Positions 25,943 to 34,497 of a DNA stretch of 60,243 bases are shown in pieces. Within the stretch, counting starts at the first letter, position 1, and every line of letters starts with the position of its first letter. Both the position numbers and the translations under genes were made by a program. This DNA comes from Alkalibacterium olivapovliticus. Lineage in GTDB: Bacteria; Bacillota; Bacilli; Lactobacillales; Carnobacteriaceae_A. The notes below the pieces were generated by a model that made no database searches, was not told the origin of the DNA, and worked only from the letters and a program-made list of their open reading frames with translations. The DNA lies in contig NZ_PVTO01000015.1 in assembly GCF_003003275.1 (NCBI RefSeq), positions 1-60,243 of the forward strand, in the 5' to 3' direction.

Positions 25943-26392
25943 GTGAAGAAAAAAGAAAGACACCAGTTATTACGTCAACTCGTTCAACAGAATGTCATCC
26001 AGAAACAGGAAGACTTTGTTGACATCCTTCAAAAACGGGGAATAGATATTACTCAAGCAACAATTTCCAGAGATATCAAAGAACTGCAGCTAATCAAAGT
26101 TCCAGCAAAAGACGGAGGTTATCAGTATAACCTTCCGCCGGAAATGAACTACGATGTTTCCAAGAAACTTGAACGACTGATGAAAGACGCTTTTGTATCG
26201 ATTGATACTCAAAAAGAGTTTGTCCTGATCAAGACACTCCCAGGCAATGCGTTTGCATTAGGAACTCTAGTGGAGTCAGCGAATTACCAGGAAGTATTCG
26301 GGTGCATTTGCGGTGACGACACAGTCCTCGTGATTTGTCGGGAAGAAGAGAGTGCCGAGCGTTTTCAGAGAAGAATCATATCCTTTATCTAA
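25943..26392 (+). CDS. argR: Arginine repressor ArgR/AhrC
   Basis: A 149-residue regulator of arginine metabolism. The N-terminal winged helix has RQLVQQNVIQKQEDFVDILQKRGIDITQATISRDIKELQLIKV; the C-terminal hexamerisation and arginine-binding domain ends in GCICGDDTVLVICREEESAERFQRRI, with the GDD motif that contacts arginine. Its GTG start has AGGAGTG upstream. It precedes recN, the normal neighbour. Some lactic acid bacteria have two ArgR paralogues; only one is in this window. Confidence 0.93.
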   Translation: MKKKERHQLLRQLVQQNVIQKQEDFVDILQKRGIDITQATISRDIKELQLIKVPAKDGGYQYNLPPEMNYDVSKKLERLMKDAFVSIDTQKEFVLIKTLPGNAFALGTLVESANYQEVFGCICGDDTVLVICREEESAERFQRRIISFI

Positions 26393-26419
26393 TGTAATTA
26401 AGGAACAGGAGGTTTGTCT

Positions 26420-28123
26420 TTGCTAGAATCGTTAATGATTAAAGATTTTGCGATAATACAGGATTTGGCTCTAGAATTTAAAAAAGGGATGACAGTCCTT
26501 ACAGGGGAAACCGGGGCAGGGAAATCGATCATCATTGATGCCGTCGGGCTGCTGGCAGGTGGAAGAGGATCGAGTGAATTCGTCCGCTTCGGGTCGAAAA
26601 AATGTATCCTGGAAGGTCAGTTTTCTTACGAACCTTCAGAATCACTGAGTAGTCTTCTGCATCAAAATGCTATTGAAGAAGAGGCTAACACATTACTGAT
26701 CCAAAGAGAAATCTTCACAACCGGACGTAATGTCTGCCGAATTAATGGAAGTATGGTGACGATTGCTGTGCTGAAAGAAATAGGGAGCCAGCTGATCGAT
26801 ATACATGGGCAGAATGAGCACCAGGAATTGATGGTGTCCGAGAATCATATTCAACTGCTTGATTACTTTGGTCCGAAAGAACTGGAAGTTAAGAAAAAAG
26901 CTTATCAGAAAGTATATCGGGAATATAGACAACTTGAAAAAGAGCGTAAAGAATGGGTCGTCAACGAACAGGAACTGATACAGCGAATGGATATTTTAAA
27001 GTATCAAGTCGAAGAAATCAGATCTGCGGAACTTCATTCGAATGAAGAAGAGGAACTGAAAGAAGAAGAACAGAAATTGTCAAATCATCAGAACATTGTT
27101 GAAGCTTTGTCTTCGAGTTACACGATACTGCAGGGTGAAGATATGAGTGGGCTGGACCTGGTTGGTCAGGCTATGGAAAAAATGGATAGTATATCTGACA
27201 TGGATGATAAGTTCAAACAAATCGCCGAGACTTTATCTGCGGCATTTTTCCAGCTACAGGAAGCTTCCAGTGATTTGTATAGCGAAATGGACCAGTTGGA
27301 ATATGATGAAGAACGACTGAATGAAATCGAAGAACGGCTTAATTTGATTCAGCAGCTGAAACGAAAATATGGCCATTCTATTGATGATATCCTGACGCAC
27401 TATGCACAGGCAGAAGCAGAATTAAACAAGCTTGAGAATAGAGAAGAACAAGTAGATCAGCTCAGTAAGAAAACCAGCCAGCTGAAATTGGAAGCATTGA
27501 GATTAGCTGATGAATTATCAGACATGAGACTGAAGACGGCTGACAAACTGGAAAAGGCTATTTTAGAACAGCTGAAAGAGCTGTACATGGAAAAAGTAAA
27601 ATTTTCTGTAACATTTAAAGAAATGTCTGATGACAGTAGTTCCATGGCCAGATTGTCGGAAACGGGTAAAGACAGAATCGAGTTTTTCGTTGCAACAAAT
27701 CCTGGGGAACCGCTCAAACCGTTAGCCCGAGTGGCTTCAGGAGGCGAACTTTCAAGAATGATGCTGGCGATGAAGACGATTTTTTCACGTTCTCAAGGGA
27801 TTACGAGTATTATCTTTGATGAAGTGGACACAGGCGTAAGCGGTCGTGTTGCCCAGGCTATCGCCGATAAAATACATTCTGTGGCTCATCACTCACAGGT
27901 TTTATGTATTACGCATTTGCCTCAGGTAGCCGCTAGGGCAGATCAGCATCTGTACATTCGTAAAGAAGTCAGAGATGACCGGACGAGCACGTTTGTTGAA
28001 CATATAGTGGATGAAGAGCGAACAGAAGAAATTGCTCGCATGCTTTCTGGTGAAGTACTGACACAACTGACAATCGAAACGGCTCAAGAGTTACTCAACC
28101 TGGCTTCAGAAAAGAAAAAATGA
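26420..28123 (+). CDS. recN: DNA repair protein RecN
   Basis: A 567-residue SMC-like ATPase acting early in double-strand break repair. Walker A TVLTGETGAGKSIIID (residues about 30-45), long coiled-coil arms in the middle (about 150-380), ABC signature PLARVASGGELSRMMLAMKTIF and Walker B SIIFDEVDTGVSGRVAQ. I start it at TTG 26420, eight bases after AGGAGG; an in-frame TTG six bases earlier is too close to that site. Confidence 0.95.
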   Translation: MLESLMIKDFAIIQDLALEFKKGMTVLTGETGAGKSIIIDAVGLLAGGRGSSEFVRFGSKKCILEGQFSYEPSESLSSLLHQNAIEEEANTLLIQREIFTTGRNVCRINGSMVTIAVLKEIGSQLIDIHGQNEHQELMVSENHIQLLDYFGPKELEVKKKAYQKVYREYRQLEKERKEWVVNEQELIQRMDILKYQVEEIRSAELHSNEEEELKEEEQKLSNHQNIVEALSSSYTILQGEDMSGLDLVGQAMEKMDSISDMDDKFKQIAETLSAAFFQLQEASSDLYSEMDQLEYDEERLNEIEERLNLIQQLKRKYGHSIDDILTHYAQAEAELNKLENREEQVDQLSKKTSQLKLEALRLADELSDMRLKTADKLEKAILEQLKELYMEKVKFSVTFKEMSDDSSSMARLSETGKDRIEFFVATNPGEPLKPLARVASGGELSRMMLAMKTIFSRSQGITSIIFDEVDTGVSGRVAQAIADKIHSVAHHSQVLCITHLPQVAARADQHLYIRKEVRDDRTSTFVEHIVDEERTEEIARMLSGEVLTQLTIETAQELLNLASEKKK

Positions 28124-28129
28124 CATTAA

Positions 28130-28178
28130 AAAATCCTCTATACCCACTCCTTTTAAAAGGGGGCAAGAGGATTTTATT
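28130..28178. terminator. Terminator of recN, shared with the DUF4044 gene
   Basis: AAAATCCTCT (28130-28139) pairs with 28166-28175, with an inner CTCC/GGGG-type stem around TTTTAAAA. It serves convergent genes from both sides. Confidence 0.8.
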
Positions 28179-28185
28179 ATTCAGT

Positions 28186-28305
28186 TTAAAGGATAATACT
28201 TAAGATTGAAGCAAATGCCGGGATAGCCATTGACAAGACCAGTACCCAGATAATGATTTTTGTAGCTGCGCTTGTTGATCCTTTTTTTCTTTCTTTATTA
28301 GGCAT
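28186..28305 (-). CDS. Small membrane protein, DUF4044-like
   Basis: A 39-codon minus-strand reading frame encodes a basic head (MPNKERKKGSTSAATK) followed by one hydrophobic helix (IIIWVLVLSMAIPAFASILSIIL). This is the layout of the DUF4044 mini-proteins that many Lactobacillales encode and that annotation often misses. Function unknown. The ribosome site is weak (GTTGGTG about 6 bases upstream). It converges on recN with a shared terminator. The basic head plus single helix is more orderly than chance, but similarity needs checking. Confidence 0.6.
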   Translation of the reverse strand: MPNKERKKGSTSAATKIIIWVLVLSMAIPAFASILSIIL

Positions 28306-28502
28306 AAGTGTACACCAACTTTCGTGATTGCTTTTCACGTATTAGTGTACTGAAAGTAAGTGGTTTTTGCAAGTGAATAATCGATGTGATGACAAGAGAG
28401 TTTCAAATGTGTTCAAATTTTGTTAATATAATAATGAGTGACTGATGCAGTGGGCGTTCTAACAAAAAAGGGACTGCATTCAAATTTGAGAGGAGATATA
28501 AT

Positions 28503-29942
28503 ATGAGTAAGCAAGAAATTGGCGTTATTGGAATGGCGGTAATGGGTAAAAACTTGGCTTTGAACTTTGAAAGCAGAGGATACTCTGTGTCCATATACAA
28601 CCGTACCGGCTCAAAAACAGAAGGCGTTATTAATGAGAATCCAGATAAAAATCTGACAGCTGCTTTTGAACTGGAAGAGTTCGTGAATTCTTTAGAAATA
28701 CCCAGAAAAATCGTATTGATGGTTCAGGCAGGTAAAGGGACAGATGCAGTCATCAAACAGCTGCTGCCTTTCCTGGATAAAGGAGACATCCTAATTGATG
28801 GAGGAAACACATTCTATCAGGACACGATCCGTCGCAGCAAAGAACTTGAAGATTCAGGCATTTTCTTTATCGGAACAGGTGTTTCTGGTGGAGAAGAAGG
28901 CGCGTTGTTAGGCCCTGCCATCATGCCGGGTGGACAAAAAGAAGCATATGACCTCGTTGCTCCGATGCTTGAAAAAATAGCCGCTAAAGCACCTGCTGAC
29001 GGCGAACCATGTGTCACGTACATCGGACCTAATGGTGCAGGACACTATGTCAAAATGGTGCACAACGGAATCGAGTATGGCGACATGCAGCTGATTGCTG
29101 AATCTTATCATATTTTGAAAGACATGGTCGGATTATCTAATGAAGAAATTGCGGATGTCTTTAAAGAATGGAATACTGGCGAACTGGATAGTTTCCTTAT
29201 CGAAATTACAGCTGACGCTTTAACTAAAAAAGATCCTGAAACAGATAAGCATATGATCGATATCATTCTGGACCGTGCGGGAAACAAAGGGACAGGAAAA
29301 TGGACGTCCCAGAGCGCACTGGACTTAGGATTGCCACTTCCACTGATTACTGAATCTGTATTTGCTCGTTATATTTCTGCATTGAAAGAAGAGCGTGTGG
29401 CTGCCAGCAAAGTCTTGCCTAAACCTGCTACTAAGCCGTTTGAGGGCGATAAAGAAGAAGTTGTTGAAAAAATCAGACAGGCGCTCTACTTTAGTAAAAT
29501 CATGAGTTATGCTCAAGGATTTGCTCAAATGGGGACAGCTTCCAAAGAGTATGACTGGAAGCTTAAATATGGGGATATTGCTAAAATATTCCGCGCAGGC
29601 TGCATTATCAGAGCGCGCTTCCTGCAGAAAATCACTGAAGCATACGAACGCGAGCCAGAGCTTAAAAACCTTGTGTTAGATGAGTATTTCATGGACATTG
29701 CTGAACGTTATCAGCAGTCTGTCAGAGATCTGGTTGGTCTGTCTGTCCAGGCGGGTGTTCCAGTACCGGCCTATTCATCAGCAATTGCATACTATGATTC
29801 CTATCGTTCAGAACGTTTACCGGCTAATATTATCCAGGCTCAACGTGACTACTTTGGTGCACACACATATGAACGTGTCGACAAAGAAGGCACATTCCAC
29901 TTTGACTGGTATGGAAATAAAGGAGAAGAAAGCTGGGATTGA
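28503..29942 (+). CDS. gnd: 6-phosphogluconate dehydrogenase, decarboxylating
   Basis: A 479-residue enzyme of the oxidative pentose phosphate pathway, converting 6-phosphogluconate to ribulose 5-phosphate with NADP+. N-terminal Rossmann signature [21 protein letters not shown], substrate-binding [21 protein letters not shown], catalytic Lys and Asn in [21 protein letters not shown], and C-terminal [35 protein letters not shown] precedes the ATG, and a TATAAT-like box lies about 70 bases upstream. A terminator separates it from the two-component genes, a neighbour pair also seen in other lactic acid bacteria. Confidence 0.97.
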   Translation: MSKQEIGVIGMAVMGKNLALNFESRGYSVSIYNRTGSKTEGVINENPDKNLTAAFELEEFVNSLEIPRKIVLMVQAGKGTDAVIKQLLPFLDKGDILIDGGNTFYQDTIRRSKELEDSGIFFIGTGVSGGEEGALLGPAIMPGGQKEAYDLVAPMLEKIAAKAPADGEPCVTYIGPNGAGHYVKMVHNGIEYGDMQLIAESYHILKDMVGLSNEEIADVFKEWNTGELDSFLIEITADALTKKDPETDKHMIDIILDRAGNKGTGKWTSQSALDLGLPLPLITESVFARYISALKEERVAASKVLPKPATKPFEGDKEEVVEKIRQALYFSKIMSYAQGFAQMGTASKEYDWKLKYGDIAKIFRAGCIIRARFLQKITEAYEREPELKNLVLDEYFMDIAERYQQSVRDLVGLSVQAGVPVPAYSSAIAYYDSYRSERLPANIIQAQRDYFGAHTYERVDKEGTFHFDWYGNKGEESWD

Positions 29943-29980
29943 TCAGCTTATTCTCATTAAATTAAATAAAGACTAATAAA

Positions 29981-30016
29981 TAGTAGGTTTTCGATTAGAA
30001 AACCTACTATTTTACT
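29981..30016 (+). terminator. Terminator of gnd
   Basis: Perfect 12-bp stem (29981-29992 with 29998-30009), 5-base loop, then TTTTA. Confidence 0.88.
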
Positions 30017-30156
30017 GTTACAATAGTCCTAAAGATACTATCGTTCGTTCCCTAAAGGCTCAAACTATGGTACACTGAAAGAGCCTTGTGACAGGAATTA
30101 AAGGAAGTATCCTATAACTAAATTGAAACAGGTAAATTATGCTAGGAGTGAATATA

Positions 30157-30849
30157 ATGGCGAATATTTTAATAATTGAAGATGAAAAAAACCTGGCTCG
30201 TTTTGTCGAGCTCGAGCTGAATCATGAAGGATTCAAAACGGAAGTCCGCTTTGATGGACGTGCCGGTCTTGAAGCTGCAATCAACGATGACGCAGATTGG
30301 GATATCATATTACTGGACTTAATGTTACCGGAACTGAACGGAATTGATGTTGCCCGCCGTATCCGTCAGGTCAGCAACGTGCCAATCATCATGATGACAG
30401 CACGTGACTCTGTAATTGATCGTGTGTCCGGATTTGATCACGGAGCAGATGACTACGTTGTCAAGCCATTTGCCATTGAGGAATTACTGGCGCGTATGCG
30501 TGCGTTACTCCGTCGTATCGAAATCGAGACAGAAGAAAATATCAGCCGTCAAACCACGATCAATTATAAAGACATTACGGTCGAGAAAGAAAACCGTGTA
30601 GTGAAACGTGCAGATGAAGTCATCGAATTGACAAAGAGAGAGTATGAATTATTAGTAGAATTAATGGAAAACGTCAATGTCGTGTTATCTCGTGAAGTCC
30701 TTTTAAACAAAGTATGGGGATACGAAACAGAAGTGGAAACAAATGTAGTGGATGTTTACATTAGATACCTCCGTAATAAAATAGATGTAGCAGGAAAAGA
30801 AAGCTACATTCAGACTGTTCGAGGAACTGGATACGTGATGCGTACGTGA
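30157..30849 (+). CDS. OmpR-family response regulator, LisR/CsrR(CovR) type
   Basis: A 230-residue response regulator. Receiver domain: acidic pair in LIIEDEKNL, phosphoacceptor Asp about residue 54 in IILLDLMLPEL, Thr in IIMMTARD, Lys in YVVKPFAIEELLAR. The C-terminal winged helix shows LTKREYELLVELMENVNVVLSREVLLNKVWGYE and NVVDVYIRYLRNKID. The IEDEKNLARFVELEL start is typical of LisR/CovR regulators, which control envelope stress and virulence genes in relatives. I use ATG 30157 with AGGAGTG upstream. The kinase gene overlaps by four bases. Confidence 0.93.
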   Translation: MANILIIEDEKNLARFVELELNHEGFKTEVRFDGRAGLEAAINDDADWDIILLDLMLPELNGIDVARRIRQVSNVPIIMMTARDSVIDRVSGFDHGADDYVVKPFAIEELLARMRALLRRIEIETEENISRQTTINYKDITVEKENRVVKRADEVIELTKREYELLVELMENVNVVLSREVLLNKVWGYETEVETNVVDVYIRYLRNKIDVAGKESYIQTVRGTGYVMRT

Positions 30850-32360
30850 AATCACAAGCAGCCTTTGATACGACTGCAGTGAACCAGCAGAAACGTATTT
30901 CTTTGAGATGGAAGTGGACAATTGGGGCTGCGATTGCGTTATTTCTAACGTACACTATCTTTTCAACTATTCTTTTTATAACGTTTCAGCAAATAATGAT
31001 TGATAATGAACAACAAGCTGTCAGGAATGTGGTTTATAATTTGACCGAACGTTTCGGACAGCATTTTTATGAACTGACTGAAGAAGATGTTGAAGAAACG
31101 CTGGATCAGCAGGAATTGTACTTAACGCCTGAGATGCCCATAATGGAAGAAACTCAAAATCAAAGAAGTACCCCTCTGCGTGCGAGCCAAGGCACGATCG
31201 TTATCCGAGTATATAGTCCGAATGAGGAATTGCTATATGAAACAAATTCAGTCGATGTGGGCTTTGAATCCAGAGAAAACCTACAGATTGAAAGCATACA
31301 GGAAGGCCCAAGTGGGGAATCCTTATCAGCTGTTACACCTATTTATTCATTTTTGAACAATGAGAAAATTGGCTATATTCAAGTCATTAATACACTGGCA
31401 TCCTATCATCAGCTTTTCAGAAGAGTTCTGGGGGCAATCCTCTTAACGGGGCTTATAGCACTGCTTTTCAGTGGGGTCATCGGATATATTATTGCAATTT
31501 CCTTCCTTCAGCCGATTCGTCGCCTGACGGAAGCGATGCATATTATTGAGAAAGATCCTGAATCTCTGGAGCGTATTGATGTCGGAGATGGTAATGATGA
31601 ACTGACGGAACTGGCAAATGCCTATAATGCGATGCTGGACCGGATGCAGCGGAATATCGAACAGCAGAAACAGTTCGTTGAAGATGTGTCTCATGAGCTT
31701 AGAACACCTGTAGCAGTTGTTGAAGGGCATATGAAACTCTTAAACCGCTGGGGGAAAGATGATCCGGTCATACTGGAAGAGTCCTTGGACGCTTCATTGC
31801 AGGAGATCGAACGCATGAAGAGTCTCGTTCAGGAAATGCTGGATCTCTCAAGAGCTGAGCAAGTAGAAATTCATTACAAAAATGAGCGCACTGAAATCAG
31901 AGCAATCATCAATCAGACTTATAATAACTTTAAACTGGTACATCCTGAGGTTTCATTCATTTTGGATGATGATCTTGAAGATGATATCCTTGTTAATATC
32001 TACCGTAATCACCTGGAACAGATTTTAATTATCTTACTGGATAATGCGGTCAAATATTCGACTGATCGTCAGGAAGTTCACTTAAGTGTATCTGACCACG
32101 GTCCGAACGTACAGATTGCTATTCAGGATTTCGGTGAAGGAATGACGCAGGAAGATACAATCAAGATCTTCAACCGTTTTTACCGTGTAGACAAAGCGCG
32201 CTCCCGTCACAGAGGCGGGAACGGCCTGGGCTTATCGATAGCTAAACAGCTGATTGAAGGCTACCACGGAAAAATTTGGGCTGAAAGTGTTATGGATCAT
32301 GGTTCGATTTTCAGGATCGAGTTACCGAAGCTAAAGAAAAATGAAACAGTAGAGAAATAA
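30846..32360 (+). CDS. Sensor histidine kinase, LisK/CsrS(CovS) type
   Basis: A 504-residue membrane kinase. Membrane helices at about 24-47 and 184-211 flank an extracytoplasmic sensor domain of about 135 residues. HAMP follows (SFLQPIRRLTEAMHIIEKD), then the dimerisation domain with His about 283 in EDVSHELRTPVAVVEGHM. The ATPase domain has N-box LIILLDNAVKYS, G1 DFGEGM, F-box and GGNGLGLSIAKQLIEGY. Its GTG start lies inside the regulator stop region (GTGA), so the two are translationally coupled and form one operon. Confidence 0.93.
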   Translation: MKSQAAFDTTAVNQQKRISLRWKWTIGAAIALFLTYTIFSTILFITFQQIMIDNEQQAVRNVVYNLTERFGQHFYELTEEDVEETLDQQELYLTPEMPIMEETQNQRSTPLRASQGTIVIRVYSPNEELLYETNSVDVGFESRENLQIESIQEGPSGESLSAVTPIYSFLNNEKIGYIQVINTLASYHQLFRRVLGAILLTGLIALLFSGVIGYIIAISFLQPIRRLTEAMHIIEKDPESLERIDVGDGNDELTELANAYNAMLDRMQRNIEQQKQFVEDVSHELRTPVAVVEGHMKLLNRWGKDDPVILEESLDASLQEIERMKSLVQEMLDLSRAEQVEIHYKNERTEIRAIINQTYNNFKLVHPEVSFILDDDLEDDILVNIYRNHLEQILIILLDNAVKYSTDRQEVHLSVSDHGPNVQIAIQDFGEGMTQEDTIKIFNRFYRVDKARSRHRGGNGLGLSIAKQLIEGYHGKIWAESVMDHGSIFRIELPKLKKNETVEK

Positions 32361-32364
32361 GCGG

Positions 32365-32396
32365 AAAGACTCGGCCGAGTGCTGGGTCTTTTTTTA
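32365..32396 (+). terminator. Terminator of the two-component operon
   Basis: AAAGACTCGGC (32365-32375) pairs with 32381-32391 (two G-T pairs), 5-base loop, then TTTTTTA. Confidence 0.82.
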
Positions 32397-32477
32397 TGTG
32401 TAAAATTAGTTTTGTCAGGCATTATTTTCGTGAAATTTTAGATAGATAGTCAATATACTAGGAAGGGAGGTAATGAG

Positions 32478-33392
32478 ATGAATAGTTTAAAAGAGAGAAA
32501 GAAGTCACAATTGCTGAGAGGGTTGGAGATTCTAAATGGTCGTTCCACGCTTTCTGCAGATAGCAGCAGTTATTATCGAGCACTTGTATCCGGATTTGAA
32601 GGGGAATGTTTATTTGATCAGACGGTTAAAGAAACAGTCACCAGTGAGGGATTAGTGTTGAATGACCTGCTTCTGTCTGTCAACGGAACGACTATGCAGA
32701 TTGATTCATTGATTTTAACGCCGGATCTGATTTATTTGTTTGAAGTGAAGCATTATAAAGGTGATTACACCTGTGGCGTCGATTATTACAGGAAAAACAA
32801 CGGATACGATGTTCTGAATCCGAAAATTCAGCTCAGTAAATCATTAACGTTACTGAGTCAGTTGTTTAAGCAATGGAGAATAGGGACCCCTCTGAAAGGA
32901 GCTGTGGTATTTACGCATCCGACATTTATGCTTTACGGAGCTGAACAGGATGAACAAATTATTTTCCCATCCCAGCTTAGCCATTATCTTAAACAAGTGA
33001 ACAGTCAGGGTAACATGATTTCTCATCAGAGCAGATCACTAGCTAATCATTTGATTGAACACCATAGAGATGAGGTACCCTATCAGAAACAGCTGCCTGC
33101 CTATAAATGGGACACTCTGAAAAAAGGACTCACCTGTGGCATCTGCAAAAGTTTTGATTTACGTCTGACCCAGCGAACTAGTAGATGCAATGCCTGTCAG
33201 CGCACCATTTCCAGGCAGGATTGTTTACTGGAAAACATACAGGATTTGAGGCTGTTGTATCCTGATGAAAAGCTGACCAGTTCACTAGTGTATGATTGGA
33301 TAGGGGGAAGCGTATATAAAAGGAGCATTACCAGTCTTCTGGATGCTACTTACATTAAAACTGGCTATGCCAGAGGACGTTATTATAGATAA
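32478..33392 (+). CDS. NERD-domain (nuclease-related) protein with zinc ribbon
   Basis: A 304-residue protein. Residues about 33-150 form a NERD domain: FEGECLFDQTV, then VNGTTMQIDSLILTPDLIYLFEVKHYKGDY, holding the Asp...Glu-x-Lys core of the PD-(D/E)XK nuclease fold. After a middle region, a four-Cys zinc ribbon (CGICKSF...CNACQ, residues about 219-239) is followed by a short helical C-terminus. NERD proteins are predicted DNA-processing enzymes, but none is well characterised. GGAAGGGAGG precedes the ATG. It stands alone and ends 40 bases before the 105-bp tandem repeat array; any link is unproven. Confidence 0.85.
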   Translation: MNSLKERKKSQLLRGLEILNGRSTLSADSSSYYRALVSGFEGECLFDQTVKETVTSEGLVLNDLLLSVNGTTMQIDSLILTPDLIYLFEVKHYKGDYTCGVDYYRKNNGYDVLNPKIQLSKSLTLLSQLFKQWRIGTPLKGAVVFTHPTFMLYGAEQDEQIIFPSQLSHYLKQVNSQGNMISHQSRSLANHLIEHHRDEVPYQKQLPAYKWDTLKKGLTCGICKSFDLRLTQRTSRCNACQRTISRQDCLLENIQDLRLLYPDEKLTSSLVYDWIGGSVYKRSITSLLDATYIKTGYARGRYYR

Positions 33393-33432
33393 TACTGTTA
33401 TACGTTAAGACGATTGAGTTCTATAACAGCAA

Positions 33433-34236
33433 TATATGTGGCACTCGCTAATAGCCGGATACACGGGACCGACAAATAGAGCATCTATAGGTAGTGCTCG
33501 CGTCAAAGGTGGCATCCGAGTGATACAAAAGGAGGCGTATATGTCGCGCTCGCTGTTAGTCGGGGGCACAAGACCGACAAATAGAGCGTCTATAGGTAGT
33601 GCTCGCCTCAGGACTGGCACCCGAGTAATACAAAAGGAAGCGTATATGTCGTACTCGCTGTTAGTCGGGGGCACAAGACCGACAAATAGAGCGTCTATAT
33701 GTAGTGCTCGCGTCAAAGGTGGCATCCGAGTGATACAAAAGGAGTCGTATATGTCGTACTCACTGATAGTCGGAGGCACGGGACCGACAAATAGACCATC
33801 TATAGGTAGTGCTCGCGTCAAAGGTGGTATCCGAGTGATACAAAAGGAGGCGTATATGTCGCGCTCGCTAACAGCCGGATACACGGGACCGACAAATAGA
33901 CCATCTATATGTAGTGCTCACGTCAAAGGTGGCATCCGAGTAATACAAAAGGAGGCGGATATGTCGCACTCGCTGTTAGTCGGGGGCACAAGACCGACAA
34001 ATAGACCATCTATAGGTAGTGCTCGCGTCAAAGGTGGCATCCGAGTGATACAAAAGGAGGCGTATATGTCGCGCTCGCTAACAGCCGGAGGCACGGGACC
34101 GACAAATAGAGCGTCTATATGTAGTGCTCACGTCAAAGGTGGCATCCGAGTGATACAAAAGGAGGCGTATATGTCGCGCTCGCTAACAGCCGGAGACAGG
34201 AGACCGACAAAAAGAGCAAAGATATGTCGTACTAGC
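33433..34236. repeat. Tandem array with exact 105-bp period, about 7.7 copies
   Basis: The marker GACCGACAAA recurs at exactly 105-base steps (GACAAA at 33471, 33576, 33681, 33786, 33891, 33996, 34101, 34206). The array begins sharply at TATATG 33433 and decays at about 34221-34236. Copies differ at scattered positions in mosaic combinations (for example GCCGGATACACGG or GTCGGGGGCACAA; GAGCGTC or GACCATC). The unit is about 55% G+C, clearly above its surroundings. Each unit is itself two related halves of 53 and 52 bases that both begin TATA(T/G)GT. A 268-codon plus-strand frame (33436-34242) and a 159-codon minus-strand frame stay open because 105 is a multiple of three. I treat the array as non-coding DNA of unknown function between two convergent genes. 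Confidence 0.93.
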
Positions 34237-34455
34237 CCATAAACCAAAGACTGAGTCATACAAATGCAGCATCATATGTTGAACTTAAAAGTCCTTTTAG
34301 ACTTGAGTAGGACATAAGACCCGTAGGTTAACGAATGAAAGAAGTAACGAAAGAAGGAAAGCAAATCCTCTCAAAGGATTTGCCACATCATTAAAACCAA
34401 TCTAAAGGGAAACGGTCAGGAACTGACCGCTTTACACCCGTATCAGAACAAAGAA
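34237..34455. other. Intergenic stretch with hairpins, no gene seen
   Basis: This region follows the array. It holds GCAAATCC/GGATTTGC (8-bp stem near 34363-34385) and CGGTCAG/CTGACCG (7-bp stem around GAA, near 34412-34428), plus an AAGTC/GACTT pair. No reading frame longer than about 20 codons looks real and no T-run follows these stems. It could hold a small RNA or be decayed repeat-associated DNA. Confidence 0.4.
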
Positions 34456-34485
34456 AAAAGCAGAGGCCCGAGAGCCTCTGCTTTT
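34456..34485 (-). terminator. Terminator of the acyP-yidC2 operon
   Basis: AAAAGCAGAGGC (34456-34467) pairs perfectly with 34474-34485; A-run to the left gives the minus-strand T-run. It lies 12 bases after the yidC2 stop. Confidence 0.88.
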
Positions 34486-34497
34486 CATATGAGAGTA

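Noticed and set aside
33405-33884. A 159-codon minus-strand open frame across the repeats
   Set aside because: It stays open only because the unit length is a multiple of three, has no ribosome site, and covers less than half of the array.
33433-34236. CRISPR array
   Set aside because: Whole 105-bp units are alike; there are no short repeats with unique spacers and no cas genes nearby.
33436-34242. A 268-codon plus-strand repeat protein
   Set aside because: Not listed as a gene: the first codon has no ribosome site and the half-units lie in different frames. Repeat-internal ribosome sites keep the question open, so it is treated in the findings.
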